DNA from: Collybiopsis luxurians FD-317 M1
Lineage: Eukaryota; Basidiomycota; Agaricomycetes; Agaricales; Omphalotaceae
DNA length: 28,069 bases
NCBI GenBank assembly: GCA_000827265.1
Contig: KN834796.1
Coordinates: 401,523-429,591, forward strand
Direction of reading: 5' to 3'
Shown: positions 1 through 10,764 of the stretch, piece after piece
Numbering within the stretch: position 1 is the stretch's first letter
Layout: every line of letters starts with the position of its first letter
Position numbers and translations under genes: made by a program
Notes under the pieces: model-generated
The model's database searches: none
What the model saw: the letters and a program-made list of their open reading frames with translations, nothing else
What the model was told of the DNA's origin: nothing

Positions 1-543
1 GGGTGACTCACAGTATCTCATGTTGAATGAATTCCAATGGGCCCAGCGATACAAGGTGTTTACATCCAGAGCCTTTGAGGTACAAAATTATGTTAAACTT
101 GATTGTTGAGTAATACTCACCTCTACATCAGGACGGAGGTCTTGTCCGAGCTTCATCAAACTCGGAGGATATTGAATATAAACAGGAGTGTACTTTTGAT
201 GAGTATGGGGTCATGGAGAGTGCCCGCGATGACCCAGAAGGCAGAGAGGGTACTTTCGAGGTTGTCAACAAGTATGGGACCATCAACTTTGCTGTTAGCG
301 CTGAAGTGAACGGGGAGTACAGTGTCATTTACAACTCCCCCGATGCTATCAGAGGAACTGCCGCCTTCACCCCGATCAATGAAGTTCATGTCTAGTTTGG
401 ATTGAAACAGGAGACTGGCACTATGTTTTTGGACAACTGGCACTATGCTTTTGGACATTAGCAGGAATTACATTGATGTCAAGTATGGAGAGAAGTATAC
501 TAGAGTCCTCTACAACAGTGATGGAAACTGGAGGTTAATGTGA
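1..543 (+). pseudogene. Family A relic 1 (truncated by the window edge)
   Basis: This is the 3' part of a gene related to 14640-15324 and 13670-14256. A partial first exon (2-79) ends with YKVFTSRAFE before a GTACAA donor. The second exon starts at 132 (DGGLVRASSN) and aligns with the intact copy through YGVMESA, GTFEV and SVIYNSPDAI. The frame is broken at 393-395, where the conserved tryptophan of VWF has become TAG. Shortly after, a 22-nt segment (ACTGGCACTATG...) is duplicated at about 415-458, shifting the frame. The weaker similarity to relic 2 continues past the stop into the 3' flank (TTTTGTACTGCT near 605), so a whole gene with its tail was copied. The 5' end lies outside the window. 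Function of the family is unknown to me. Confidence 0.75.
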
Positions 544-1064
544 GACTGCAGAATAGTTCAATGAATGCTTCTGTAGGTTTACCCCTGTACCTTGTACCAC
601 TTACTTTTGTACTGCTGATTCTGTAGGAACACAATGAGTTCATAATTTAAGAAAACTAACATCGAGAATGGCTTCAACACCATTTTTACTGCAAGAACTG
701 TTTCATCTGGCACCTAAGACCTTATGCGGCGCGCAGTACCTAAAGCTTCTCAGACTGATGGCTGTCTCGCAGAATACTTGTGCCACTTGTTTGATTGTTA
801 ATATCATATGTGTCTTTGAGGTTAATTAGAATTCCAAATGTTCGTGTTCATCACATACTAGTACACTGGCAAACAAGAAACAAAAACATGACACAATAAC
901 TACGAAATATCAAGTGGTGGAAATCCTCACCCCTTGGCTGAAGCATACATAAAGCTATACCACCGCGACGTAGTCCGAATTCAAGCCCCCCGCGTCTGCA
1001 TAATCACCTACATTTACCCTTTAGACGGTGTGACATTCCCCTTCCCATGCCCATCAATCTACGA
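544..1064. other. Non-coding spacer
   Basis: About 520 nt between the family A relic and the SEC24 relic. The first 70 nt or so resemble the 3' flank of relic 2 (after 14257). The rest is AT-rich with no frame or splice pattern that I can support. Confidence 0.5.
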
Positions 1065-1108
1065 TAACGGTCAAAATAAACAAAGTGAGCAAAACAGCCA
1101 CCGGCCAC

Positions 1109-3269
1109 CGTAGCAAGTTGCGTGTAAGATCACCGTCTGCATAACGACGGAAGGAGCATTGATAGTTTCCTTAATCTAGACTTCGATCGTGTAGCCTTGA
1201 TTTGTGGCGACTGTGGGCATAACCAGCAAGTCCGTCGAACGTGCAAAGAAATTTCCATGGAAAGAGGACATGCACAGTCCTAAGAACAGATGGTCAGCAA
1301 TAAAATATATGAAAATCCAACAACGACGTACCTCTTAACGCACGGACATGTATAATAGCTTACAACATTATCGCATAGTAAGAACCTCGCCAAAACCGTG
1401 GGTAAACTTGAGCCTCAGGCAGCATTGGAGGGTGGGTAGTAGTATGTTTTGCCAGAGGTGTGGCGGGGCAAGCATGCTTGGGACAACGACGTCAATCACA
1501 GAACATCCTTACACAAGCCTACCATATCATGGTAGGCACTGCTACAATGCTGCTAAACAAAAACATATCCGCCGAGACCTGCTCTCGGGCATTCGAGGGT
1601 GAATGCCTTGTAGAATGGGGGAGGGGGGCAGCTTGCAAAAGGTCTGATTCCTGCCAAGCCCAATATAACATGAGAGGGCGATCTGTGCAACTATATGTGG
1701 AACGTACCTTGGCCGTACCCAAATCTTTGAATCTTCTCTGTTCTTCGCAGCACCAACACCTACACTGTGAAGATCCGAAGACAGGGCGATGATCTTTCCT
1801 CCAATAGGCGCTATAAGTTTGAAACCAGCTTGCAAAGCGAGGCCCGTCGCAATGCCGATGACACTGTTGTCTTTGAACATGTCATTGATCCTGGTAACTA
1901 GATTCTTTAAGCTACCATCTTTACGAGTCCGGAAGGTCGAGAAGAAGGTCAGTGTGTTTCGAGAGGAAGACATCCTTGACATCGGAGACCACGAGCATGG
2001 TGGGATCAGTCACGGTCTGACCAGGAGAAAGGGAGAAGAAATACAATGACACGTCGAAGCAAATGACGGCAACTTTGTTCATTCGTCCTCGTCAGGGATC
2101 CGGTCGAGATTCTCGAGGATCGTACATGTCGCAGTTGCCACCGTTCCTGAATGACATTGAGAAAGTTTCGAGACGCGGAAAGAAGCAAACCCAGCGAATT
2201 GAACCCCTGTAGGACCGACGTCGATTAAGAAGACATAAACGGCTGGCTGGGGAGGGCGGACCATACTCAGTATACTCTGTTGGCGCCACAACTCGACAAC
2301 ACCATGACTGAGTTCGGGTTCGCTCCAGCGATCTCCAGGCTGATTGCGCATCTGATCCCAATCAAACCCCAATCGAACATTCGTGGAACTTCATTACTCA
2401 GGTTGCACATACAGCAACGCCACCGGTTTTCGCCGTCGATAAACTGCACAAATGGGTTGATATAGGTCTGTAACAGCGCAATGACAGTATCGGTGACAAG
2501 AGGTACGGGCTGCTCATTTTCCGACACGGTACGATATGGTGTGATGATCAAGGCCAGAGGGATTTTCGATTTGGAGAGCAAAGACGACGCGTTCGGGAAC
2601 GCGTTCAAGATTGAACACTGATACGATGAATCAGCGCTAGCAAACTGGGAGGACGTTACCGCCGTATTGGGAGGAAGTCGGATTTCTGGCGGAGAAAGGG
2701 AGACCTCGCGAGGATCGGGAGGTAAGGTGAGAAGATTAGCAGTTTGGAGCGAAAACGGCTTCTGGCCTCCCAATCCCATTTGACCAAACTGATCAGCGAG
2801 GGCATTTGGATTCGGATATACAGGCTGCTAAGGTCCATTAAAATATCCGGTTGTTGCTGACCCTGACTTGGGTCGAAACACGGAGGCTGGCCCGAAGCCT
2901 GCTGCTGCATCACGAACTAGTTTGGCGCCGTTAAACCAGGCGTTAAAGCTTGGGCTCCATTCCAGGTTGTTGAGACACGGGCTGAAGCATCGAAGTCTCC
3001 TCGGCTCTATAATAGACCTGAATCAGACTGTCAAGGGACGCTACAACTGGGCCAGTGTGTAGTTAGCATTGTATATATCCGGTCGAGATTTCCGTTTGCG
3101 GTTTCTGTTTGGAATGATCACAATTGACCATTAAAAGAGCTTGCTGATCAGCTTGTTAACGTTGCCTAGAGAAGAAATGAAAATACATTTTCAGGCCAAA
3201 CGAATAACAAGCTTGCTCCTACCATTCTACTGAACATCCAATTGGAAGCGGCAGCTCCGGGGTCGTCAT
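1109..3269 (-). pseudogene. SEC24 pseudogene (exons 1-7 only)
   Basis: Decayed copy of the neighbouring COPII gene. The start codon survives at 3269-3267 (MTTPELPLPIGC), but the invariant WW tryptophan in PPGW is now Cys. The tiny second exon has an insertion that brings in TAA. The polyalanine/proline stretch after the WW region is deleted. The longest surviving frame (2779-2267) keeps [17 protein letters not shown] and NRWRCCMCN, but the segment RCRRC of the zinc finger is replaced by LLQ, so the first CxxC pair is gone. Indels also hit the trunk exons, for example around 1365-1420, and the 3' third of the gene was never copied. It cannot encode a working coat subunit. A truncated peptide of about 170 residues is formally possible but unsupported. 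Confidence 0.9.
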
Positions 3270-3279
3270 AATTCAATCG

Positions 3280-3287
3280 TCACGTCA
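3280..3287 (-). promoter_or_regulatory. TGACGTGA element in the SEC24 relic
   Basis: Counterpart of the TGACGTGG at 7650-7657. Both fit the TGACGTG[G/A] core known for unfolded-protein-response bZIP factors. Here it lies 11 nt before the relic start codon because the intervening leader sequence is shorter. Confidence 0.3.
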
Positions 3288-3478
3288 AACGCCTTAATTA
3301 GCCATCACGTAGAAATGCCGCAAATGAAACTATGTAATTGCAGTCCGACTGAAACCGCCGGCAATGACTTTGAATTTAGAGACTGAAATTTGAGCAACGG
3401 CGTGGACGTAGCAACATGGAAGGTTGGATGGGCACGTGGTCTCGAGCTCCCAGTCCATGCAAATTTTGGATGTCAGTC

Positions 3479-4191
3479 TAGGCCGTATGCAATTCTGACT
3501 GCGAATCTGTCAAATCTATAGTCTATGTCTATGTACTTGTCTATGACTTGTTTTCCTTGGCGGAATGTATAGTCTTCGATCCAATACTTAGTGTACGACC
3601 TCGTATCGAAAGAGACGCTACCCAAGGCTCAGGCATTTTGGAAAGCCTCACTTCGCAACCTTACTGCCATGCAAGTGGGCTACATCATAATCTCAGTGTT
3701 CTTCGAAGATATTGTCCCGAGTGAGGGCCAACTTTGTGGCTCGGTACTTACGAGTGACTGAAAAGTACTTGCAGACCGTTAAGAAATTCTCACCCTGCTT
3801 CAAAAATTAGAGGTAATTGGAAGGAGTATTACATCCAAAGCCGGAAAGTGAACCTAGTTCGTCTCAGCCCAGTAGGGCAGTTACCACGAATTCATCCGAG
3901 CCATCACTCTTTAATCAATTTACCACAATCCCGAGGCATAGACTTCGGGGTTCTTGCACACTCCCACCAGAAAAGGAAGATGGAATAGAATAGAATAGCA
4001 GAGCCAATATATATATTTCGAGGAAAAATCAGAAAAGAAAAAGAAAAACAGAAAATTTGATCCAGCGTTCAAACACGATTTTTGGTTCACACATGATTTT
4101 TCATCTACTCGTATCGCTAATCTTGATCCTTGGTCCAGGAAAAAGCCAAAGAAAAGAAAAATATCTTGACACCCTGCGTCAATCAGCCCGT
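3479..4191. other. Spacer between SEC24 relic and SEC24
   Basis: About 710 nt with no supportable gene. It holds short simple repeats: TCTATG-like units near 3520-3545, three GAATA units near 3983-4000, and an AT run near 4008-4018. It should contain the 3' end signals of SEC24, which is transcribed leftward and stops at 4192. Confidence 0.5.
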
Positions 4192-7100
4192 CTAATATCC
4201 TCCGTTTCCATTAACCTGGATGAAGAGTCAAATCTTTGCACATTCACAAGAACATAAACGCCACATCACTCACCTTCTCTTTCAATGACGAAACAAACTG
4301 TTGATAGCTCGGCAACACATCCGCACGATCCTGCACCAAAGCCGACAGAGCCCAGAGCCGGAGCGGCGGTTCGCCGTCCTCCTTGACAACATAGAGATGA
4401 GGATAAAACACTCCCCGGCGCATCTCGCGCGTCTTTTGGATGATGGCGTTCACACGTTGGGAGAACGAATTCTCGAGAAGGGGAAGAGTAGTCTGTTCAA
4501 GGCATCGGCCGATCAGTCGTTTGTTCCGAAATCAACCCAGGGAAAGGATAGCTTACTTTTCCTCCTCTCAGTACATCATAGCTAGGAAGGTTGAAGACGT
4601 CCATAACGAGCTGCGGCACAGCATCACGACCAACCCACAAAAAGATGGTCTGACCGTCTTCAATGAGGAAGAGACCGTGCCTCTCCAGTCGCTCCGAGGT
4701 GAGTGGTAGTGGCGGCGGCATGACGAGAGTGCCATCCGGACCGACAGTTCCAGACTGTGACAAGAAAAATAAAATAATCAACCATCAGCACCCACGTGTA
4801 AAACGAGTAAGAAAGTATACAGACCTCGGGAGGCATATTATGGAGGGAATAGAACGTTGGGTAGATGTAAGGGATCAACAGCTGAGCGGGCAGCGAGGTC
4901 AACAATGCCTGCGAGTACGCTCTGATATCCGGTGGAATCTGAGCGCTTTGCCTTATGCCGACCTAATATCACCATTAGATATCCGCCAATCTTATTGCAA
5001 AAACCACTCACATTCTTCAACAATCCCAAAATCAGTACTGGCAACATCTTCAAGTTCTCCCCGACAGCCAGCTGAGCACTGGCACCAGCTCCGGCGGCAG
5101 TCATGCTGCTCTTGTACGTCTGTAGAATTTCTACGAGCTTGTTGAAAACCGCATCACGAGCGTCTTCCAGTTTATGTGACAAAGATCGTTCGACAGCCTT
5201 GTTAGCTAGAAGGACAGCAAGAGCAACTTGATCTGCGGAAGCGAAGACTTCAGAAAGGCTAGAAGTAACAGGATACGCCGTGGTCACAACTCGGATCCGG
5301 CGTTCACCTAGGAAAACGGTCAACATAAGAACAAGGAAGAAAAAAACAGGGCTAAACACCCACCGTAGCAAGTTGTGTGTAATATCGCCGTCTGTAAAAC
5401 GACGAATGGAGCGTTGATAGTTTCCTCAATCTGGACTTCGATCGCGTAACCTTGATTTGTGGCGACCGTGGGCATAGCCAGCAAGTCCGTCGAACGCACA
5501 AAGAAGTTTCCGTGGAAAGAGGACATGCGCAGCCCTAAGAACAGATGGTCAGCAATACAATTATATAAAAAATTTAACAACAACGTACCTCTTGAAGCAC
5601 GAACACGCATGATAGCCTCCAACATTATCGGCATAGCAAGCACCTCGCCAAACTCGTGAGCGAACTTGAGCGCATCCTCAGCCCGGGCAGCATTGAAGGC
5701 CGGGTAGTAGTACGTTTGACCAGAGGTATAGTGGGGCAAGCATGCTTGGAACGACATCAATCATGGAAAAAAAATACGACAATGAATCATCCTTACACAA
5801 GCTTGCGACATCCTGGTATGCGCTGCTAAACAAGAACATGTCCACCGAGACCTGAGCTCTCGAGCATTCAATCGCGAACGTCTTGTAGAAGGGGGAAGCA
5901 GCTTGTAAAAGGCCTGATTCCTACAAATCCCGTAACAACATCAGAGGACGATCTGAGCGCCTATATTAAAACGCACCTTGGCAGTACCCAAAATCTTTGG
6001 ATCTTCTCTGTTCTTCAGAGCACCAACACCTATACTGGGAAGACTCGACGACAGAGCGATAATCTTCCCTCCGATAGGCACCATAAGTTTGAAACCGGCT
6101 TGCAGAGCGGGGCCCATCGCACTGCCGATGATACTGTTGTCTTTGAACATGTCATTAATCCTGGTGAGTAAGTTCTCTAAGCCACCATCTTTACGAGCTT
6201 CCGCAAGGTTGAGAAGAAGGTCAGTGGGTTTCGGGAGGAAGACATCCTCGACATCGGAGACTACGAGCATGGTGGGATCAGTCTGGCCAGGAGGGAGGGA
6301 GAAGAAGTAAAGTGACACGTCGAAGCAAATGACGGCAATCTTTGTTCGTTCGTCCTCGTCAGGGATTCGGTCGAGATTCTCGAGGATCGTACGTGTCGCA
6401 GTTGCCACCATTCCTAAATAACATTGAGAATTTTTCGAGGCGCAGAAAGAAGTAAACTCACCAGATTGGACCGCTGTATGACTGACATCGATCAAGAAGA
6501 CATAAACGGCGGGCTGGGGAGGGCGGACCATATACTCCGTTGGCGCCACAAACTCGACAACACCATGACTGAGTTCGGGTCGGCTCCAACGATCTCCAGG
6601 CTGATTGCGCGTCTGATCCCAGTCAAACATTTGTGGGACTTCATTGCTCAGGTTGCACATACAGCAACGCCACCGGTTTCCACCATCGATAAATTGCACA
6701 AATGGGTTGATATAGGTCCTGCAACGGCGACAGCGTGCAATGACAGTATCGGTGACAAGGGGTACGGGCTGCTCATTTTCCGACACGGTACGATATGGGG
6801 TGATGACCAAGGCCAGAGGGATTTTCGATTTGGAGAGCAAAGACGACGTATTCGGGAACGCGTTCAAGGTTGAACGCTGATACGATGAATCAGCGTTAGC
6901 AAACTGGGAGGGCGTTACCGTCGCATTGGGAGGAAGCCGGATTTCTGGTGGAGGAAGGGAGAGCTCGCGAGGATCGGGAGGTGAAGTGAGAAGATTAGCA
7001 GTTTGGAGCGAAAACGGCTTCTGGCCTCCCAATCCCATTTGACCAAACTGATCAGCGAGAGCGTTTGGATTCGGATATACAGGCTGCTGAGGTCCATTAA

Positions 7101-7609
7101 GATAGTCCGGTTGCTGCTGACCGTGACTTGGGTCGAAATACGGAGGCTGGCCCGAAGCCTGCTGCTGCATCGCAAACTGGTTTGGTGCCGCTAAACCAGG
7201 CGTAAAAAGCTGGGGCTCCATTCCAGGTTGGGGTGGGGGTTGAGACATGGGCTGAAGCATCGAAGTCTCCTCGGCACCATAATACGCCTGAGTCTGACCG
7301 GCAGCGTACTGACGCCGTTTTCCATGATGAGCAGGTGCAGCTGCTGCTGCTGGCGTACTCTCCGAGGGCGGCGGCGCCGGGCCAGCGGGCGGTTCCCATT
7401 GCGTATGTCCGGTCGCGGTTTCTGTTTAAAATGAGCAAAATTCTGCTGCATAGTTGCGTTGATCAGAACTGACCAATGAAAAGATATCGTTCGTGAGCTT
7501 GTTGCCTAGAGAATGAATTAATAGATATTTTCCACCTCAATGGAAAACAGGTCTGCTCTCACCATTCTGCTGTCCATCCTGGTGGAAGCTGCTGCTCCGG
7601 GGTCGCCAT
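4192..7609 (-). CDS. sec24: COPII coat subunit SEC24 with N-terminal WW domain
   Basis: SEC24 partners SEC23 in the inner COPII coat and selects cargo at ER exit sites. Twelve exons: 7609-7563, 7505-7474, 7421-6462, 6413-5977, 5920-5797, 5744-5589, 5534-5364, 5307-5012, 4962-4825, 4754-4557, 4492-4274, 4215-4192. They total 2802 nt, or 933 residues, close to the yeast protein. Residues 8-38 form a WW domain (LPPGWTAEW, then [12 protein letters not shown]). A Pro/Gln/Ala-rich tail follows. The zinc finger C-x2-C-x18-C-x2-C lies at about 257-282 (CRRC...CCMC). Then come the trunk ([24 protein letters not shown]), the beta-sandwich, the helical region ([13 protein letters not shown]) and the gelsolin-like end ([12 protein letters not shown]). 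The C-terminus is VNGNGGY, made by the 24-nt last exon. Failing to splice there would give a slightly different tail. Confidence 0.95.
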
Positions 7610-7649
7610 ATAATCGTATGCAGAAAAAGACTCGGTGTAGATTCAATCG

Positions 7650-7657
7650 CCACGTCA
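7650..7657 (-). promoter_or_regulatory. Possible UPR element upstream of SEC24
   Basis: TGACGTGG on the gene strand, 41 nt before the start codon and retained as TGACGTGA in the decayed duplicate. The core matches sites described for unfolded-protein-response bZIP factors, and COPII genes are known targets of that response in other fungi. It may lie in the 5' leader, so the role is an inference. Confidence 0.35.
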
Positions 7658-7826
7658 GACGCCTTTAGCCAACACGTAGAATTGCCGCCAATGAAACTGA
7701 TTTCAAATCCAACTGAAACCGCTGGCAATGGCTTGCGAGTTAGGAATTGAGAGGGAAATTTGAGAAACGGCGTGGAAGTAGCAACTTGAAAAGGTTGGCA
7801 CAGGAGGAATTCGAAGCTTGAATGGG

Positions 7827-7832
7827 CACGTG
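7827..7832. promoter_or_regulatory. CACGTG E-box upstream of SEC24
   Basis: Palindromic CACGTG about 220 nt upstream of the SEC24 start, conserved in the duplicate at 3433-3438 inside an otherwise diverged stretch. It would suit a bHLH or bZIP regulator. The hexamer is short and could be chance. Confidence 0.3.
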
Positions 7833-8324
7833 ATCTCCTATTCCACGTAAATTTTTGAAATTTCAATTCCTACCACGTCTGCGAACACGGCGCGGTTGGA
7901 AAAAGTATTTCAGGACTAGCCTAGTATACGACATAGTATAGATTCTGAATTCAAAGCGCGTTGAAGCTATCATTCGAACGCGCCATTGATCCCAATGATA
8001 ACATCGTTAATTCTCTTTATCGTATTTTTGGAAAGATCAGTCCTAGAAACTAACTAGAACCAAGGCCTTAAAACATATCCAGGTGTGCTGACATTCTCAA
8101 TGTCAGTTTCCTATTCACCCAATTCATTCTGGAACGCGACTGACGCGTCAACTGACTTTCGGGAAACGTATTCCTTCCTATCCCCCTACGAATCGAAAGC
8201 GGTAGGCTTCGAAGTCCTCAACATTCAGTCTTTCGGAACTTTTGTCCGTTGTTGAATGCGTCAAAGTATAGGTGATCACCTGGATTCTGCCAATGCCGTT
8301 GAAAGAAGTCCCGCAAGCTTGGGG

Positions 8325-8330
8325 TATATA
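8325..8330 (+). promoter_or_regulatory. TATA box of the sugar transporter
   Basis: TATATA in GGGGTATATAACGG, 43 nt before the ATG at 8373. The spacing suggests a short leader. Confidence 0.5.
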
Positions 8331-8372
8331 ACGGCTGTCTCCTTCTAATGCTCCTTCAACAGACACCCTGTC

Positions 8373-10764
8373 ATGGGCATACTTTTCAACACCTTCATCG
8401 CGGCCTTCTCCTCCATTGGTGAGTTTCCAAGTCTCAGCACGTTTTATTGGACTAGAGCCCATGTTCGTCATTAGGCGCCTTTCTTTTTGGGCAAGTACAC
8501 GTCGCTTTACGCTCATTGTGATTGACGACTCATTTTTTTTCCTTTCAGATATGACAGGTATCATCTGACGAATTCGTGTTCTTGATGCTCGTTAACGATG
8601 GCTGCCAGCGGGATCATTGCCTCGGTACTAACCATGAGCCACTTCGAGGCACGGTTCAGCAAACGGCCGAGCATCCAAGGAGCTGTTGTTTCTACATTTA
8701 GCGGTATGTGAAAACCAGCTGAGTGCTATTTTAACATTGATTGACCTAACTTCCCTGCTATCGCTCGGATCATGCCGCTCAGGTGGTTGTTTCTTCGGAG
8801 CTGCTGTAGCTGGATGGTGGGTGGACTGACTTAACATCGTGACACAACTAAGCCAAAACTTCTCAATATCTCAGGGTAAACGATAGATACGGACGAAAGC
8901 GGACGATCCAAGTGCGCCTTTAACACCTTGATGCTCTGTGACTGATTTTAGCCCGCGCGCAACAGTTCGGAGCAACTATCGCTCTATGGGGATGCGCAAT
9001 GCAGGCCGGTGCTCATAATATCGCAACGCTCATAATCGGCCGTATAGTCGCAGGATTTGCTATCGGGTACGTTCTATTCCATGACCTTAACCTCTAATCT
9101 AGTGGTATTGATCTACTCCGTACAGTGTTCTGTCGATGACAGTACCTCTGTATAATGCAAGTAATACCACCAATACTCCAGCAGTGACTTACCCCACACT
9201 ACCCGACTACTTAGACAGAAATCGCGCCCCCCAAGATCCGCGGATTCCTCGTTGGCCTTACGCAAGAATGTATCGGATTAGGGTTCCTTGTAGCAAATTG
9301 GGTTGGTTACGGATGCCAGTTTATCAACTCAGATACGAGCTGGCGATTACCCTTGGGACTTCAACTCTTACCGGCGGGATTACTCCTCATCGGTATTCAA
9401 TTCCTTCCATACAGTCCGGTACGGGCTTCCTCTTTAACCTCTGTCACATCCGAAACATCTCAGACTATCTTGCAGAGATGGCTTATAGAAGTAGACAGAG
9501 ACGACGAAGCTCGAAAAATTGTTTACCTTCTCCACGACACTAAGGGCTCGCCAGAACTCGAAGAAGCCGCCGAACGCGAGTACATTGAAATGCACGACAC
9601 CATTAAAGCCGAGGTCCTCGTTCGAAGTCGCAAGCTAAGCGACCTCTGGGCTACTAGAGCGATGATCAAGCGGACATTGATAAGCTGTGGCGTGCAAATA
9701 TTCACGCAGTTTACGGGTATCAATAGTACGTGCTGAACCTTCTAATCGCGACAACGTCTTTAGTACTGAAGCTGACATATACTTGTGATGTCCAAGTCAT
9801 AAGTTACTTTGGCCCTCTGATGTGGCAAAGCCTCGGATTGCAAGGTGGGAAGGCGTTGCTTATGCAAGGGATATACGGACTTGTAGGTCCGGTAGCGACT
9901 TTAGTGTAAGTCTTACTGAATGCCAGCCCCACTGTCGTTGTGTTCGACCGGCTGCATCACTTTCTAGCTTCATTCTTTTCATCGTCGATCGTGTGGGTCG
10001 CAGAAAACCTCTCATGTTCGGCGCTGCCACATTTGTGGCGACTTTTTCCATCGTCGCAGCTGTCCTTGCGACGAATCCTGTAACTAGTGTCTCCACTAAA
10101 CCTGCAGATCCTGGTGCTCAGATGTAGGTCTCATCCGCCAGTTGATTCGATAAAGAGATCTAATTAGATTATAATAGTGCCGGTATCGCAATGATCTTCC
10201 TCACCAACATTGTCTTCTCCGCAAGCTTTGGTCCTGTCAGCTGGGTGCTGGCATCTGAGGTGCACCGAAAACCTCATCCCCCTTCTTGTTCATTTCCGAA
10301 TCTCTTTCTGTAGGTATTTCCAACGAGTACCAGGTCCATCGGAACTAGTGTTGCGACATGCTGTAACTGGGCTTTCAATACAATGTTGTCTCAGGTAAGA
10401 GCTATGTATCACTTTATAAACAGAATAATGCAATTGAAATACCTATCTAGGTATCACCCATCGGATTAACGAACATCGGATACAAATTCTATCTCGTCTT
10501 CGTTTGCTTCAACTTTGTCAACCTTATCATCATCGCGTTGTTCTTCCCCGAGACCAAAGGTCCGTCGTGAAACGACACCACACTATAAATTCATCAATAT
10601 GCAATACGCTGACCGTCTTGCTTTCTTGTGCAGGAAAGACACTGGAGGAAATGGCGGAAGTTTTTGGCGATTCTGTCAACACTCAAAGGGCATTGAATGA
10701 GGGTAAAGGTTCAGAATCTGAGAACGATGTGAAAGATAGTGTTTCAATTGCTCGAATGCCGTAA
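8373..10764 (+). CDS. MFS sugar transporter
   Basis: A 12-helix proton-coupled hexose/sugar permease of the plasma membrane. Sixteen exons: 8373-8418, 8475-8490, 8549-8557, 8609-8703, 8783-8816, 8875-8911, 8966-9066, 9126-9160, 9219-9418, 9476-9725, 9797-9905, 9968-10123, 10178-10259, 10314-10394, 10451-10559, 10634-10764. Total 1491 nt, 496 residues, usual for the family. Signatures: FLFGYDSG (18-25), DRYGRKR loop (70-76), GRIVAG, PYSPRWL (188-194), VDRVGRRKP, GPVSWV, and PETKGKTLEEM (450-460). Exons 2 and 3 are 16 and 9 nt and are needed to build the GYDSG motif. The intron after exon 2 uses a GC donor (GG|GCAAGT). Exon 8 joins to exon 9 as YNAKIAPP, where the family usually has Glu for the Lys. 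The substrate cannot be read from sequence. Confidence 0.9.

Larger units (their letters stand above)
1065..3478 (-). repeat. Direct partial duplication of the SEC24 locus
   Basis: This stretch matches 5315-7862 in the same orientation with many substitutions and indels. The match starts inside the intron after exon 7 of SEC24 and runs through exon 1 into about 250 nt of upstream DNA, including a CACGTG box (3433-3438 here, 7827-7832 in the intact copy). Exons 8-12 are absent. The copy lacks about 20-30 nt present upstream of the intact gene near 7798-7822. It has the form of an unequal tandem duplication followed by mutation. Confidence 0.85.
7610..8372. other. Divergent promoter region SEC24 / sugar transporter
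   Basis: About 760 nt between two start codons pointing apart. The left 250 nt belong to SEC24, as shown by the duplicated copy. The right end carries the TATA box of the transporter. I see no gene in it. Confidence 0.6.

Noticed and set aside
1109..3269. A second functional SEC24 gene
   Set aside because: Frame breaks, loss of the first zinc CxxC pair, a stop in the small second exon and absence of exons 8-12 rule out a working coat subunit.
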